Source: Stenotrophomonas koreensis | GTDB taxonomy: Bacteria > Pseudomonadota > Gammaproteobacteria > Xanthomonadales > Xanthomonadaceae | NCBI RefSeq assembly: GCF_001431525.1 | Contig: NZ_LDJH01000013.1 | Coordinates: 1-64,000 of the forward strand | DNA: 64,000 bases | Direction: 5' to 3' | Shown: piece by piece, positions 1 to 9,737 of the stretch | Layout of the letters: each line of letters begins with the position of its first letter | Position numbering within the stretch: the stretch's first letter is position 1 | Program-made: the position numbers and the translations under genes | Notes under the pieces: generated by a model | Database searches by the model: none | What the model was told of the DNA's origin: nothing | Seen by the model: only the letters and a program-made list of their open reading frames with translations

Positions 1-52
1 CCCGGTAGCCTTCCCAGCCGCCCAGCGCGGCAATCATCTTCCGATCCAGCAT
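1..52 (-). CDS. N-terminus of probable ISL3-type transposase (partial)
   Basis: The minus strand opens with an ATG at 52-50, preceded by a good ribosome binding site (AAGGGTGAGG), and reads MLDRKMIAALGGWEGYR before leaving the window. The 'LGGWEGYR' start resembles ISL3-family transposases as I remember them. Only 17 residues are visible, so the assignment rests on that short match and on the terminal-repeat-like sequence just upstream. It could be another short ORF. Confidence 0.4.
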   Translation of the reverse strand, partial: MLDRKMIAALGGWEGYR

Positions 53-85
53 GACCTCACCCTTGAGCACTGAAATCAGGCCTCA

Positions 86-112
86 AGGGTAAGCGCAACC
101 GGGAAAAGCTCC
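86..112. repeat. Possible left terminal repeat of the ISL3-type element
   Basis: Read on the minus strand from 112 this stretch begins GGAGCTTTTCCCGGTTGCGC. GGCTTTTCC-like ends are common in ISL3 elements, and the distance of about 60 nt to the transposase start is normal. The other end lies outside the window, so the inverted repeat and target duplication cannot be checked. Confidence 0.25.
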
Positions 113-420
113 ACGCTGATCTGCGATGAACCTTTTTAATGCCTGTCGGCCGTGGCAGGAGCTGTGCAGTCACAGGATTGCCCGGGATTGACTGCTGCAG
201 CTGCGGGTCATCTGGATGTCTGTCATCGGGCACAAAAGCATCGCGTACCGGGGCCGCTCCGGCAGGAGCGCGGGTTGTCGGCTATTGCCGGTGGTGATGG
301 ATCATCTGGCTTTTGCCGGAGCGATCCGTGTCGCGGCAAAACCAAAGGCCCCGCACTGCGGGGCCTTTGCTGTGAGCGGTGCGCCGGCGCGCGCCCGGAT
401 AGCGAGTGGAGGGCTTGCCC
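113..420. other. Intergenic region, no gene seen
   Basis: About 300 nt between the putative IS end and the parC stop. Both-strand reading frames here are GC-rich shadows without a ribosome binding site or recognisable protein. The only structured element is the parC terminator hairpin at 344-368. Confidence 0.5.
344..368 (-). terminator. Rho-independent terminator of parC
   Basis: AAAGGCCCC (344-352), a 7-nt loop and GGGGCCTTT (360-368) form a perfect 9-bp stem about 50 nt beyond the parC stop. On the minus strand the stem is followed by a T-rich GGTTTT. Confidence 0.75.
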
Positions 421-2664
<2,244 letters not shown>

Positions 2665-2720
2665 GCAGGGAATACCAGTAGCCTGAGGAGAGCGGCGCCA
2701 AGCGCCGGCACAGCCCGTTG

Positions 2721-2748
2721 ATTATCCGCATGTGCCGGCCAATGCCAA
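2721..2748 (-). promoter_or_regulatory. Sigma70-type promoter of parC
   Basis: On the minus strand TTGGCA (2748-2743), a 16-bp spacer and GATAAT (2726-2721) match the -35 and -10 consensus at 5 of 6 positions each. The predicted transcript starts about 50 nt before the parC ATG. Confidence 0.6.
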
Positions 2749-2786
2749 GCACTACCGCTGGCGGCCCTGTGGCGGGCAGTGCGCTG

Positions 2787-4658
2787 TCAGGGCGCCAGAA
2801 CCGCCGGCAGGGCGCCGCGCAGGGCATTGCAGACCAGCAGTTCCTGCGCAGCGAGCAGCTCATCGCGGGTGATCGTGCGTTCGCGCGCCTTCAATGTCGG
2901 GTCCGCGAGCAGCTGCCCGCGCATCACCCCCGGCAACAGTCCAGCCGCCACCGGCGGGGTGTACCAGTGGCCTGCGAGTTTGACGAACACATTGCTGCGT
3001 GCGCCTTCGGTGAGCTGGCCTTGAGCATTGAAAAACAGCATGTCGAACGCACCGGCCGCGGTGGCGGTGGCAATGGCCTGGTCATACTGCTGGCGCAGGT
3101 CGGTTTTGTGCGCCAGCAGCCAGTGCGGCGTGTCTATCGGGCTGGGCGACAGCAACAGCGTCACCGGGCCGGTACCGGGCAGCGGTTCGAGCACGCTGCA
3201 GTGCCAGTCCAGCCGGCCATCGGCCGCCAGGCTCAGGCGCAGCCGCCGTGGCGGGCCAGCTGCCAGCCGTCCCTGTTGCTGGTTGAAGGCCTGATCCAGG
3301 GTGTTGGGGCCCAGCGGCAGGCTCAATTGCCGGGCGCTGGCCAGCAGCCGGGCGCGATGGGCCGGCCAGGACAGCACCTTCCCCTGGGCATCGACACGCA
3401 TGGTTTCAAACAGGCTCAAACCGGCCATGTCGCGGCAGGCAAAATCGCCCTTGAGCAGACACTCGTCCCATTCGGAGGCGGCATCGGAGTCGATGGTGAT
3501 GCCTGCCCCCACCGGCAGGCGTGCGTAGTGGCCACCGCCGGGGTGGGGCGAAAGTTCGATGGTGCGGATCGGCACCGACAGGCACAGCTGCATGCGTGCC
3601 GCATCGGTTCCGCCCTGCAGCCAGCCGATTGCCCCGGTGTACAGGCCGCGCGCATGTGGCTGTGGCGATGCGGTTTCCAGCTGCTGGATCAAGGCCATCG
3701 TGCTGCGCTTGGGCGCCCCGGTGATCGAGCCGCACGGAAATACCGCCTGCAGCAGCGTTGCCAGGTCGGTTTGCGGGGCCAGCCGGGCCTGGATCGTGCT
3801 GGTCATGCCCAGCACCCGGCCGACCGGCTGCACCTGGAACAGGGCCGGAACCTGCACCGTGCCCGGCAGCGCGATCCGCGCCAGGTCGTTGCGCAGCAGG
3901 TCGACAATCATCAGGTTTTCGGCGCGGTTCTTGCCGTCTGTGGCCAGCCAGTGCGCCGCTTCGGCAGGGTTGTCGCCCGCCGCGACGGTGCCTTTCATTG
4001 GTTGGGCACTGACCACACCGTCATCCACCCGCACGAACAGCTCCGGAGACAGTGACAGCACCCAGTGCTGCTGCGGCAGCCGGATCAGCGCGCCGAATGC
4101 GGCCGGCTGGCGTTGGCGCAGCTGCGCATGGATCGCCGCCGGATCACCGTGGGCCAGGCCCTGCAGGGCAAAGGTATGGTTGACCTGGTAGGTGTCGCCA
4201 CGCCGGATTGCCGCGTGGATCCGGGCGATGGACTGGATGAAGCGTTGCCGGTCATGTGCCGGCCGCCAGCCGAGCAGGCCACAACGCGTCGGCCCCGGCG
4301 TGGCCAGCCATTGCGCCACTTCGGTCGTATCCAGCAGCTGCTGCTGTGCAAACAGCAGCGCACGCAGGCCTGTCGCGCCGTCGTGCTCGCAGGCGCTGGG
4401 CGGCAGGTCGTGCAGTTCCAGCCCCCATTGGTAATCGGCCAGCAGCAATACGTGCTGGCCGGCATCGATGGCGGCCTGCAACTGTGCTTGCCAGGCTGGC
4501 AGGTCCTCTACGCTGGCACAGGCCAGCACGCCGGTAAAACCGTGCAACAGCCGGCTGCGCGCTTGTCCGGCCGGTGCGCGTGCGTCATCGAGCAGGGCAA
4601 ACGGCTCAGTGCTGGCCAGCAGCTCGGCGAGGGACGGGGGCGCGGGCATGTGCGGCAT
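2787..4658 (-). CDS. pabB: Fused aminodeoxychorismate synthase component I / aminodeoxychorismate lyase (PabB-PabC)
   Basis: The protein makes p-aminobenzoate for folate. Residues 1 to about 405 are a chorismate-binding PabB domain with PMKGT (K222, the lysine that in E. coli PabB attacks chorismate), KNRAENLMIVDLLRNDL, GSITGAPK (310-317) and GAGITIDSD (384-392). Residues from about 412 to 623 are a PLP-dependent fold-type IV lyase with HKTDLRQQY (K518 as likely Schiff-base lysine), QLTEGARSN (E552) and GLLPGVMRG. The fusion puts consecutive steps in one chain; the glutaminase PabA must be elsewhere. M4 is an alternative start. The gene stands alone between parC and the tRNA array. Confidence 0.9.
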   Translation of the reverse strand: MPHMPAPPSLAELLASTEPFALLDDARAPAGQARSRLLHGFTGVLACASVEDLPAWQAQLQAAIDAGQHVLLLADYQWGLELHDLPPSACEHDGATGLRALLFAQQQLLDTTEVAQWLATPGPTRCGLLGWRPAHDRQRFIQSIARIHAAIRRGDTYQVNHTFALQGLAHGDPAAIHAQLRQRQPAAFGALIRLPQQHWVLSLSPELFVRVDDGVVSAQPMKGTVAAGDNPAEAAHWLATDGKNRAENLMIVDLLRNDLARIALPGTVQVPALFQVQPVGRVLGMTSTIQARLAPQTDLATLLQAVFPCGSITGAPKRSTMALIQQLETASPQPHARGLYTGAIGWLQGGTDAARMQLCLSVPIRTIELSPHPGGGHYARLPVGAGITIDSDAASEWDECLLKGDFACRDMAGLSLFETMRVDAQGKVLSWPAHRARLLASARQLSLPLGPNTLDQAFNQQQGRLAAGPPRRLRLSLAADGRLDWHCSVLEPLPGTGPVTLLLSPSPIDTPHWLLAHKTDLRQQYDQAIATATAAGAFDMLFFNAQGQLTEGARSNVFVKLAGHWYTPPVAAGLLPGVMRGQLLADPTLKARERTITRDELLAAQELLVCNALRGALPAVLAP

Positions 4659-4718
4659 GGTGTCGACCAGGGCAGGCGAGCAAAGCGCAAATTGCCCGCG
4701 TTGGGAAGTGCGGATACG

Positions 4719-4743
4719 AAAAAACCGGCTTTCGCCGGTTTTG
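4719..4743 (-). terminator. Terminator of tRNA-Leu copy 1
   Basis: AACCGGC, loop, GCCGGTT with flanking A and T runs lies 16 nt beyond the encoded CCA. The same GAAA-loop hairpin follows the other three copies. Confidence 0.75.
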
Positions 4744-4758
4744 TCTGCGTCAACGTCG

Positions 4759-4843
<85 letters not shown>

Positions 4844-4858
4844 GACTTGACGAGGTGA

Positions 4859-4887
4859 ATCTTGAACGTTTGACGGGACAATGTCAA
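4859..4887 (-). promoter_or_regulatory. Promoter of tRNA-Leu copy 1
   Basis: Minus strand TTGACA (4887-4882), 17-bp spacer, CAAGAT (4864-4859). The -35 is perfect and the -10 is weak, the weakest of the four promoters. Confidence 0.55.
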
Positions 4888-4969
4888 CGTTTTTTTCACT
4901 TTTATGAAGCGGTATTGCCGAGATATTGCCAACGGGTCCGCCTGCTGTCACTGCCGGCCGTCAGGCATG

Positions 4970-4993
4970 AAAAAACCGGCTTTCGCCGGCTTT
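4970..4993 (-). terminator. Terminator of tRNA-Leu copy 2
   Basis: A GCCGGC/GCCGGC-type stem with GAAA loop, followed on the minus strand by GTTTTTT, starting 16 nt past the CCA end. Confidence 0.75.
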
Positions 4994-5008
4994 GTCGTGA
5001 TCAAGTCA

Positions 5009-5093
<85 letters not shown>

Positions 5094-5107
5094 GACTTGA
5101 GCGGTGA

Positions 5108-5137
5108 ATTCTGATGGCTGTGGCAGCTGCCTGTCAA
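5108..5137 (-). promoter_or_regulatory. Promoter of tRNA-Leu copy 2
   Basis: Minus strand TTGACA (5137-5132), 18-bp spacer, CAGAAT (5113-5108). Confidence 0.6.
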
Positions 5138-5216
5138 GGCTCGACAGGCACTGTCTGCCGAGTGGCCAGCTTGTGCAAAGCAGTGCTTGCCGGCGGCTCT
5201 TTCCTTTGCACAAATG

Positions 5217-5240
5217 AAAAAACCGGCTTTCGCCGGCTTG
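5217..5240 (-). terminator. Terminator of tRNA-Leu copy 3
   Basis: Same hairpin as in the other units: GCCGGC, GAAA loop, GCCGGT, then a T run on the minus strand. Confidence 0.75.
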
Positions 5241-5246
5241 ATCGTA

Positions 5247-5331
<85 letters not shown>

Positions 5332-5347
5332 GCCTCAGGAGCTGTGA

Positions 5348-5376
5348 ATTATGGGTAAGAGGCAGGCCTTCGTCAA
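5348..5376 (-). promoter_or_regulatory. Promoter of tRNA-Leu copy 3
   Basis: Minus strand TTGACG (5376-5371), 17-bp spacer, CATAAT (5353-5348). Each hexamer matches the consensus at 5 of 6 positions; this is the strongest of the four. Confidence 0.7.
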
Positions 5377-5437
5377 GCCTTGGCGAAGAAAATTTTCGAT
5401 GCGGCCAGGCAGTTGCCTTGCGTACCGCGCAGACATG

Positions 5438-5460
5438 AAAAAACCGGCTTTCGCCGGTTT
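5438..5460 (-). terminator. Terminator of tRNA-Leu copy 4
   Basis: AAACCGGC, GAAA loop, GCCGGTTT with a T run on the minus strand, right after the CCA end of copy 4. Confidence 0.75.
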
Positions 5461-5467
5461 GATCGTA

Positions 5468-5552
<85 letters not shown>

Positions 5553-5568
5553 GCCTCAGGAAGCATGC

Positions 5569-5597
5569 ATTGTGCAGGGTGCGTCCAGTGCTGTCAA
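5569..5597 (-). promoter_or_regulatory. Promoter of tRNA-Leu copy 4
   Basis: Minus strand TTGACA (5597-5592), 17-bp spacer, CACAAT (5574-5569). A GC-rich stretch TCCTGAGGC shared with copy 3 separates it from the tRNA. Confidence 0.65.
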
Positions 5598-5712
5598 CCT
5601 CCCAGGGCGCGGCGGCTGTCCTGGGCTGCAGCGGGCTGGCTGAACAGGTCGGTGGCGGGCAGGAATGGCCGGGCACACGGTAATGGCGCCGCAGCAGGTA
5701 CCATGGTCGGCA

Positions 5713-8412
5713 ATGAAAAAGAAAACCCCGACCGGGTCCAATGGTCCAGAGACCGGCAAGGGCGGCATTGCCCGCACTGTCACTTCGTTGTTCAACAAGC
5801 TCGTCGCGAACCCGCTGAAGGCCGTACGCCGCAGCGAGCCGGCTGCCATCGCCGCTGCGTCCGCGCCACCCGAGCCGCCACTACAAGCTGAGGCGATGAA
5901 GAAAAAAACCTCGTCCGGGCCCAAGCGCCGCAATCCCGCCGATGGCGGATCCAGCCATCCGACCCATCCGACCCATCCGACCGCCGGCAAGCCCCCCGCA
6001 CGCAAGAGCGGCGCCGGCAAGGGCGCGCGCCGCAAGTCGGCCGACAAGCCATTGCCGGGCTGGCTGCCGCAGCTGGACTCGGCACCGCCGCAACCGCCGA
6101 TGGCCGGCCGTCGCCGCGGCAGCCCCGCACAAGCCCGGCCGACTGGCCACACTGGCAGTAAACCGGGTCCCTTGGTTGATCCCCAGGCCGAGCGCGAGGC
6201 CCAGCGCTACGAGCAGCCGATTGCCAGCCGCGAGGCCTTGCTGCAGGTGCTGGCCGAGGCCGGCGGCCCGCGCAATGCGATGGAGCTGGCCGTACAGCTG
6301 GAACTGACCGCGCCGGAGCGTTTCGAGGCCCTGAGCCGTCGCCTCGGGGCGATGGTGCGTGATGGCCAGCTGGTGCAGAACCGCCGTGGTGGCTTTGCCC
6401 CGGTGGCGCAGCTGAGCCTGGTGCCCGGTGTGGTCATCGCCAACCCGGAAGGCTTCGGCTTCCTGCGTCCTGACAGCGGTGGCGATGACCTGTTCCTGCC
6501 GCCGTATGAAATGCGCAAGGTCCTGCACGGTGACCGGGTGCTGGCCAATGTCACCGGCATCGACCGCCGTGGCCGCCGCGAAGGCAGCATTGCGCGCGTG
6601 CTCGAACGCGGCATGACCCGGATGATCGGTCGCTTCATGACCGAATTCGGCATCTGTTATGTGGTGCCCGATGACAAGCGCATCCAGCGCAACATCCAGA
6701 TCCCGCCCGACGCGGTGGGCGAGGCCCGTGACGGCCAGCTGGTGGTGTGCGAGATCACCCAGGCACCGGATACCCGGCGCCCGCCGATCGGGCGCATCCT
6801 CACCGTGCTCGGCGACAAGCTCACCCCGTCGCTGGTGGTGGAGGCCGCCATCCACGGCCATGAGCTGCCGTTTGAATTCCCGCAGGAGGTGATCGACGAA
6901 GCCGCCGCGGTGCCGGTGGATGTGTCGCCGGCCGAACTGGAAGGACGCATCGACCTGCGTGCGCTGCCGCTGGTGACCATCGATGGCGAGGACGCCAAGG
7001 ATTTCGATGACGCGGTGTACTGCGAGGCGACCGCCGACGGCTTCCGCCTGGTGGTGGCCATTGCCGATGTCTCCTACTACGTGCGCCCGGGCAACCCGCT
7101 GGACAACGAAGCGCAGGACCGTGCCACCTCGGTGTATTTCCCTGGTTTTGTGGTGCCGATGTTGCCGGAGACACTCTCCAACGGCATCTGCTCGCTCAAG
7201 CCGAAGGTGGACCGCATGTGCTTTGTCTGTGACATGCAGATCGACCGCAGCGGCCAGGTCACCGAGTCCAGGTTCTATGAGGCGGTGATGCACTCGCATG
7301 CGCGGCTGACCTACACCCAGGTGTGGGATGCGGTGGGCGAGGGCGAGCCGGCGGCGATTGCCGCGCTGGGCGAGAACTTTGAGGCGATCAAGCGCCTGCA
7401 CCAGCTCTACAAGGTGCTGGCCAAGGCCCGTGCCAAGCGCGGCGCGATCGAGTTCGAGACCAGTGAGGTCCGTTTCGTGCTGGACAACACCGGCCAGGTG
7501 ACCCAGGCCGGGATGCTGGTGCGCAACGACGCGCACAAGCTGATCGAGGAATGCATGATCGCCGCCAACGTCGAGGCCGCGCGCTACCTGCTCTCGGTCG
7601 ATGTGCCGGCGCCGTACCGCATCCACGAGAAGCCACCGGAGTCCAAGTACGAGGACCTGCTGGAGTTCCTGAAGGAATTCCAGCTGGCGATGCCGTCCTG
7701 GTCCAAGGTGCGCCCGGGCGATTTCACCAAGCTGCTGGGCAGGATCCGCGAGCGCCCGGATGCGGCGCTGATCGAGTCGGTGCTGCTGCGCAGCCAGTCG
7801 CTGGCGGTATACAGCCCGGACAACGTCGGCCACTTTGGCCTGGCGCTGGAGTTCTACGCGCACTTCACCTCGCCGATCCGCCGCTATCCGGACCTGCTGG
7901 TGCACCGGGCAATCAAGCAGGCCCTGCGCCATGGCAGTGCCAAGGGCTTTGCCTATGGCCCGCGCGAGATGGCCGCGTTGTCGCTGCAGTGCTCCGAGCG
8001 CGCGCGCCGTGCTGACGAGGCCGAGCGTGAGGTGGACGAGCGTTACCGCGCGGCGTGGATGGAAAAGCACGTCGGTGGCCAGTTCGATGGCGTGATCAGT
8101 GGCGTGACCAGCTTCGGCCTGTTCGTCGAGCTGGACCAGTCCAAGGTCAATGGCCTGGTCCATGTGACCCAGCTGCCGCACGATTTCTATCATTTCGATG
8201 CGGTGCGCAAGGTGCTCACAGCGGATCGCCGTGGCCAGGAATACCGGCTCGGTGACCGCGTGCGGGTACTGGTGCTGAAGGCAAGCATGGAAGAGCGCAA
8301 GATCGACTTCCGCCTGGTCAGCCATCTGGGCGAGGAGCAGGAGCAGCATTCCGCTCCGTCGCCGTTGCCGCCGCATGGCAAGCCGGCCCGGCGCAGCAAG
8401 AAGAAATACTGA
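5713..8412 (+). CDS. rnr: Ribonuclease R
   Basis: A processive 3'-5' exoribonuclease of the RNase II/R family that degrades structured RNA. With the ATG at 5713 it has 899 residues. Order: a long basic, Pro/Ala-rich N-terminal extension with a HPT triple repeat, a winged-helix domain, cold-shock domains (VVIANPEGFGFLRPD), the RNB catalytic domain with DGEDAKDFDDAVY (about 424-436, metal-binding aspartates) and HFTSPIRRYPDLLVHRA, an S1 domain from about 788 (GGQFDGVISGVTSFGLFVEL) and a basic tail RRSKKKY. The start is uncertain: a second in-frame ATG at 5896 also begins MKKKT and would remove 61 residues; the upstream part still has coding-like codon use. Neither has a good ribosome binding site. 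Confidence 0.93.
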   Translation: MKKKTPTGSNGPETGKGGIARTVTSLFNKLVANPLKAVRRSEPAAIAAASAPPEPPLQAEAMKKKTSSGPKRRNPADGGSSHPTHPTHPTAGKPPARKSGAGKGARRKSADKPLPGWLPQLDSAPPQPPMAGRRRGSPAQARPTGHTGSKPGPLVDPQAEREAQRYEQPIASREALLQVLAEAGGPRNAMELAVQLELTAPERFEALSRRLGAMVRDGQLVQNRRGGFAPVAQLSLVPGVVIANPEGFGFLRPDSGGDDLFLPPYEMRKVLHGDRVLANVTGIDRRGRREGSIARVLERGMTRMIGRFMTEFGICYVVPDDKRIQRNIQIPPDAVGEARDGQLVVCEITQAPDTRRPPIGRILTVLGDKLTPSLVVEAAIHGHELPFEFPQEVIDEAAAVPVDVSPAELEGRIDLRALPLVTIDGEDAKDFDDAVYCEATADGFRLVVAIADVSYYVRPGNPLDNEAQDRATSVYFPGFVVPMLPETLSNGICSLKPKVDRMCFVCDMQIDRSGQVTESRFYEAVMHSHARLTYTQVWDAVGEGEPAAIAALGENFEAIKRLHQLYKVLAKARAKRGAIEFETSEVRFVLDNTGQVTQAGMLVRNDAHKLIEECMIAANVEAARYLLSVDVPAPYRIHEKPPESKYEDLLEFLKEFQLAMPSWSKVRPGDFTKLLGRIRERPDAALIESVLLRSQSLAVYSPDNVGHFGLALEFYAHFTSPIRRYPDLLVHRAIKQALRHGSAKGFAYGPREMAALSLQCSERARRADEAEREVDERYRAAWMEKHVGGQFDGVISGVTSFGLFVELDQSKVNGLVHVTQLPHDFYHFDAVRKVLTADRRGQEYRLGDRVRVLVLKASMEERKIDFRLVSHLGEEQEQHSAPSPLPPHGKPARRSKKKY
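5956..5982 (+). repeat. 9-bp tandem repeat x3 within rnr
   Basis: Three perfect copies of CATCCGACC encode His-Pro-Thr three times in the RNase R N-terminal extension. Copy number could vary without breaking the frame. Confidence 0.85.
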
Positions 8413-8533
8413 TCGAGCAGACGATCTGCGGCCGCCGCCAGGGGCGCTGTTGCCCCTTGGCGGTGCAGCGCGGCTTCACTCAGCGGCGGCCGCAAGTCGT
8501 ACCATTAGCCCCTGATAATCCCCCGTGGCGCCC

Positions 8534-9277
8534 ATGAGCAAGCAAAACCAATGGATCGTCGGCGTCAATGCCGTCGCTTCCGCCATCGAAAAGGACGCAG
8601 AGAACGTCCGCGAAGTGTTGATTGAGGCCGGCAGCAAGAACCCGCGCCTGGTCGAAATCGAGGAAAACGCGCTGCGCAAGGATATTGCCGTGCGCAAGGT
8701 CAATGCGCAGGCGCTCAGTGGCGTTGCCGGCCAGTTGCGCCACCAGGGCGTGGCCGCACGTTACGCCGCCGCCAAGCTGACCGAGGAAGGCGAGCTGCCC
8801 GGGTTGATCGAAGCGGCCGACGGCAAGGCACTGCTGCTGGTGCTGGACGAAGTGCAGGATCCGCACAACCTTGGCGCCTGCCTGCGCAGCGCCGCCGCCG
8901 CCGGCGTCACCGCGGTGATCATTCCCAAGGACAAGAGCGCCCAGGTCAACGCCACCGTGCGCAAGGTCAGCGCCGGTGCTGCCGACACCATCGCGGTGAT
9001 CGCGGTCACCAACCTGGCACGCAGCTTGAAGGAAATGCAGAAGCTCGGTGTCTGGGTCTATGGCCTGGCCGGTGAGGCGACCCAGACCATCCACCAGCTG
9101 GACCTGCGCGGCAATGTCGCGCTGGTGATGGGAGGCGAGGCCGATGGCCTGCGCCGGCTGACCCGCGAAACCTGCGATGGCCTGGTCAAGATTCCGATGC
9201 CGGGCGATATCGAAAGCCTGAACGTGTCGGTGGCTACCGGCATCGCGCTGTTCGAGGCCGTGCGCCAGCGGCTGTGA
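8534..9277 (+). CDS. rlmB: 23S rRNA (guanosine-2'-O-)-methyltransferase RlmB
   Basis: A SPOUT-class methyltransferase that modifies G2251 of 23S rRNA in E. coli. The 247 residues comprise an N-terminal substrate-binding domain (about 1-85) and the knotted catalytic domain with DEVQDPHNLGACLRSA, VMGGEADGLRR and IPMPGDIESLNVSVATGIAL, the three SPOUT motifs. In-frame GTG at 8525 is possible, but MSKQNQWIVG from ATG 8534 fits the usual family start. It follows rnr by 121 nt, as in many gammaproteobacteria, and a strong terminator (9344-9370) ends the unit. Confidence 0.95.
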   Translation: MSKQNQWIVGVNAVASAIEKDAENVREVLIEAGSKNPRLVEIEENALRKDIAVRKVNAQALSGVAGQLRHQGVAARYAAAKLTEEGELPGLIEAADGKALLLVLDEVQDPHNLGACLRSAAAAGVTAVIIPKDKSAQVNATVRKVSAGAADTIAVIAVTNLARSLKEMQKLGVWVYGLAGEATQTIHQLDLRGNVALVMGGEADGLRRLTRETCDGLVKIPMPGDIESLNVSVATGIALFEAVRQRL

Positions 9278-9343
9278 CCGCTAGGCGCAGGCCAGCGTGC
9301 CAAGCCCGATGCTGCTTGTCGTCGCTGCCTGGCAAGCCTGCTG

Positions 9344-9370
9344 AAAACCCCGCCATCGGCGGGGTTTTTT
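9344..9370 (+). terminator. Rho-independent terminator of rlmB
   Basis: AAAACCCCGCC, ATC loop, GGCGGGGTTTTTT, about 65 nt after the rlmB stop. Confidence 0.85.
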
Positions 9371-9737
9371 GCTGGTGTGCACTGGCAGCGGCGTGTGCGG
9401 TTGTGCGCACGCCGGTAGCGCCCGCGCTGCGAAGTGATGCGGCCGGTTGATGCGGCCGCAAGCTCCCATGGCAAGTGTCTTCCGGAGCGCGAGAGGGGCT
9501 GCGCACTGCGGTGTCGTGGCACCGGCGTGAACGGCTGCTGCCGGGTCGGGGGCGGGCGTGGATGGTGCACTGGGCAGTGCTTGTCCGCTGGCCTGGCAAC
9601 CGGCCAGTGGGGCTGGCGGCACTGCCCGCGCGCGAACCACCGTGCACGCCGATCTCCGCTGGCCGGCGGTGCTGGCAGCGGGTACTGGCCAGGCTGCCGT
9701 GGGCGACGCAGGCGCTTGTGCGGTGCGGCCGAAGGGA
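9371..9737. other. Intergenic region, no gene seen
   Basis: About 370 nt of very GC-rich sequence. Reading frames on both strands are Arg/Ala/Pro-rich without start signals or recognisable domains, and I see no clear promoter or RNA fold. Confidence 0.5.

Noticed and set aside
5956..5982. Short repeats considered as a CRISPR-like array
   Set aside because: Unit is 9 bp without spacers and lies inside the rnr reading frame. No CRISPR array is seen elsewhere in the window.
5881..8376. 831-codon minus-strand frame opposite rnr
   Set aside because: Antisense shadow caused by high GC at third positions; no start signal or domain.
8435..8463. Hairpin between rnr and rlmB as a terminator
   Set aside because: The stem has a bulge and no T run; it may be incidental or a processing site, so it is not listed.
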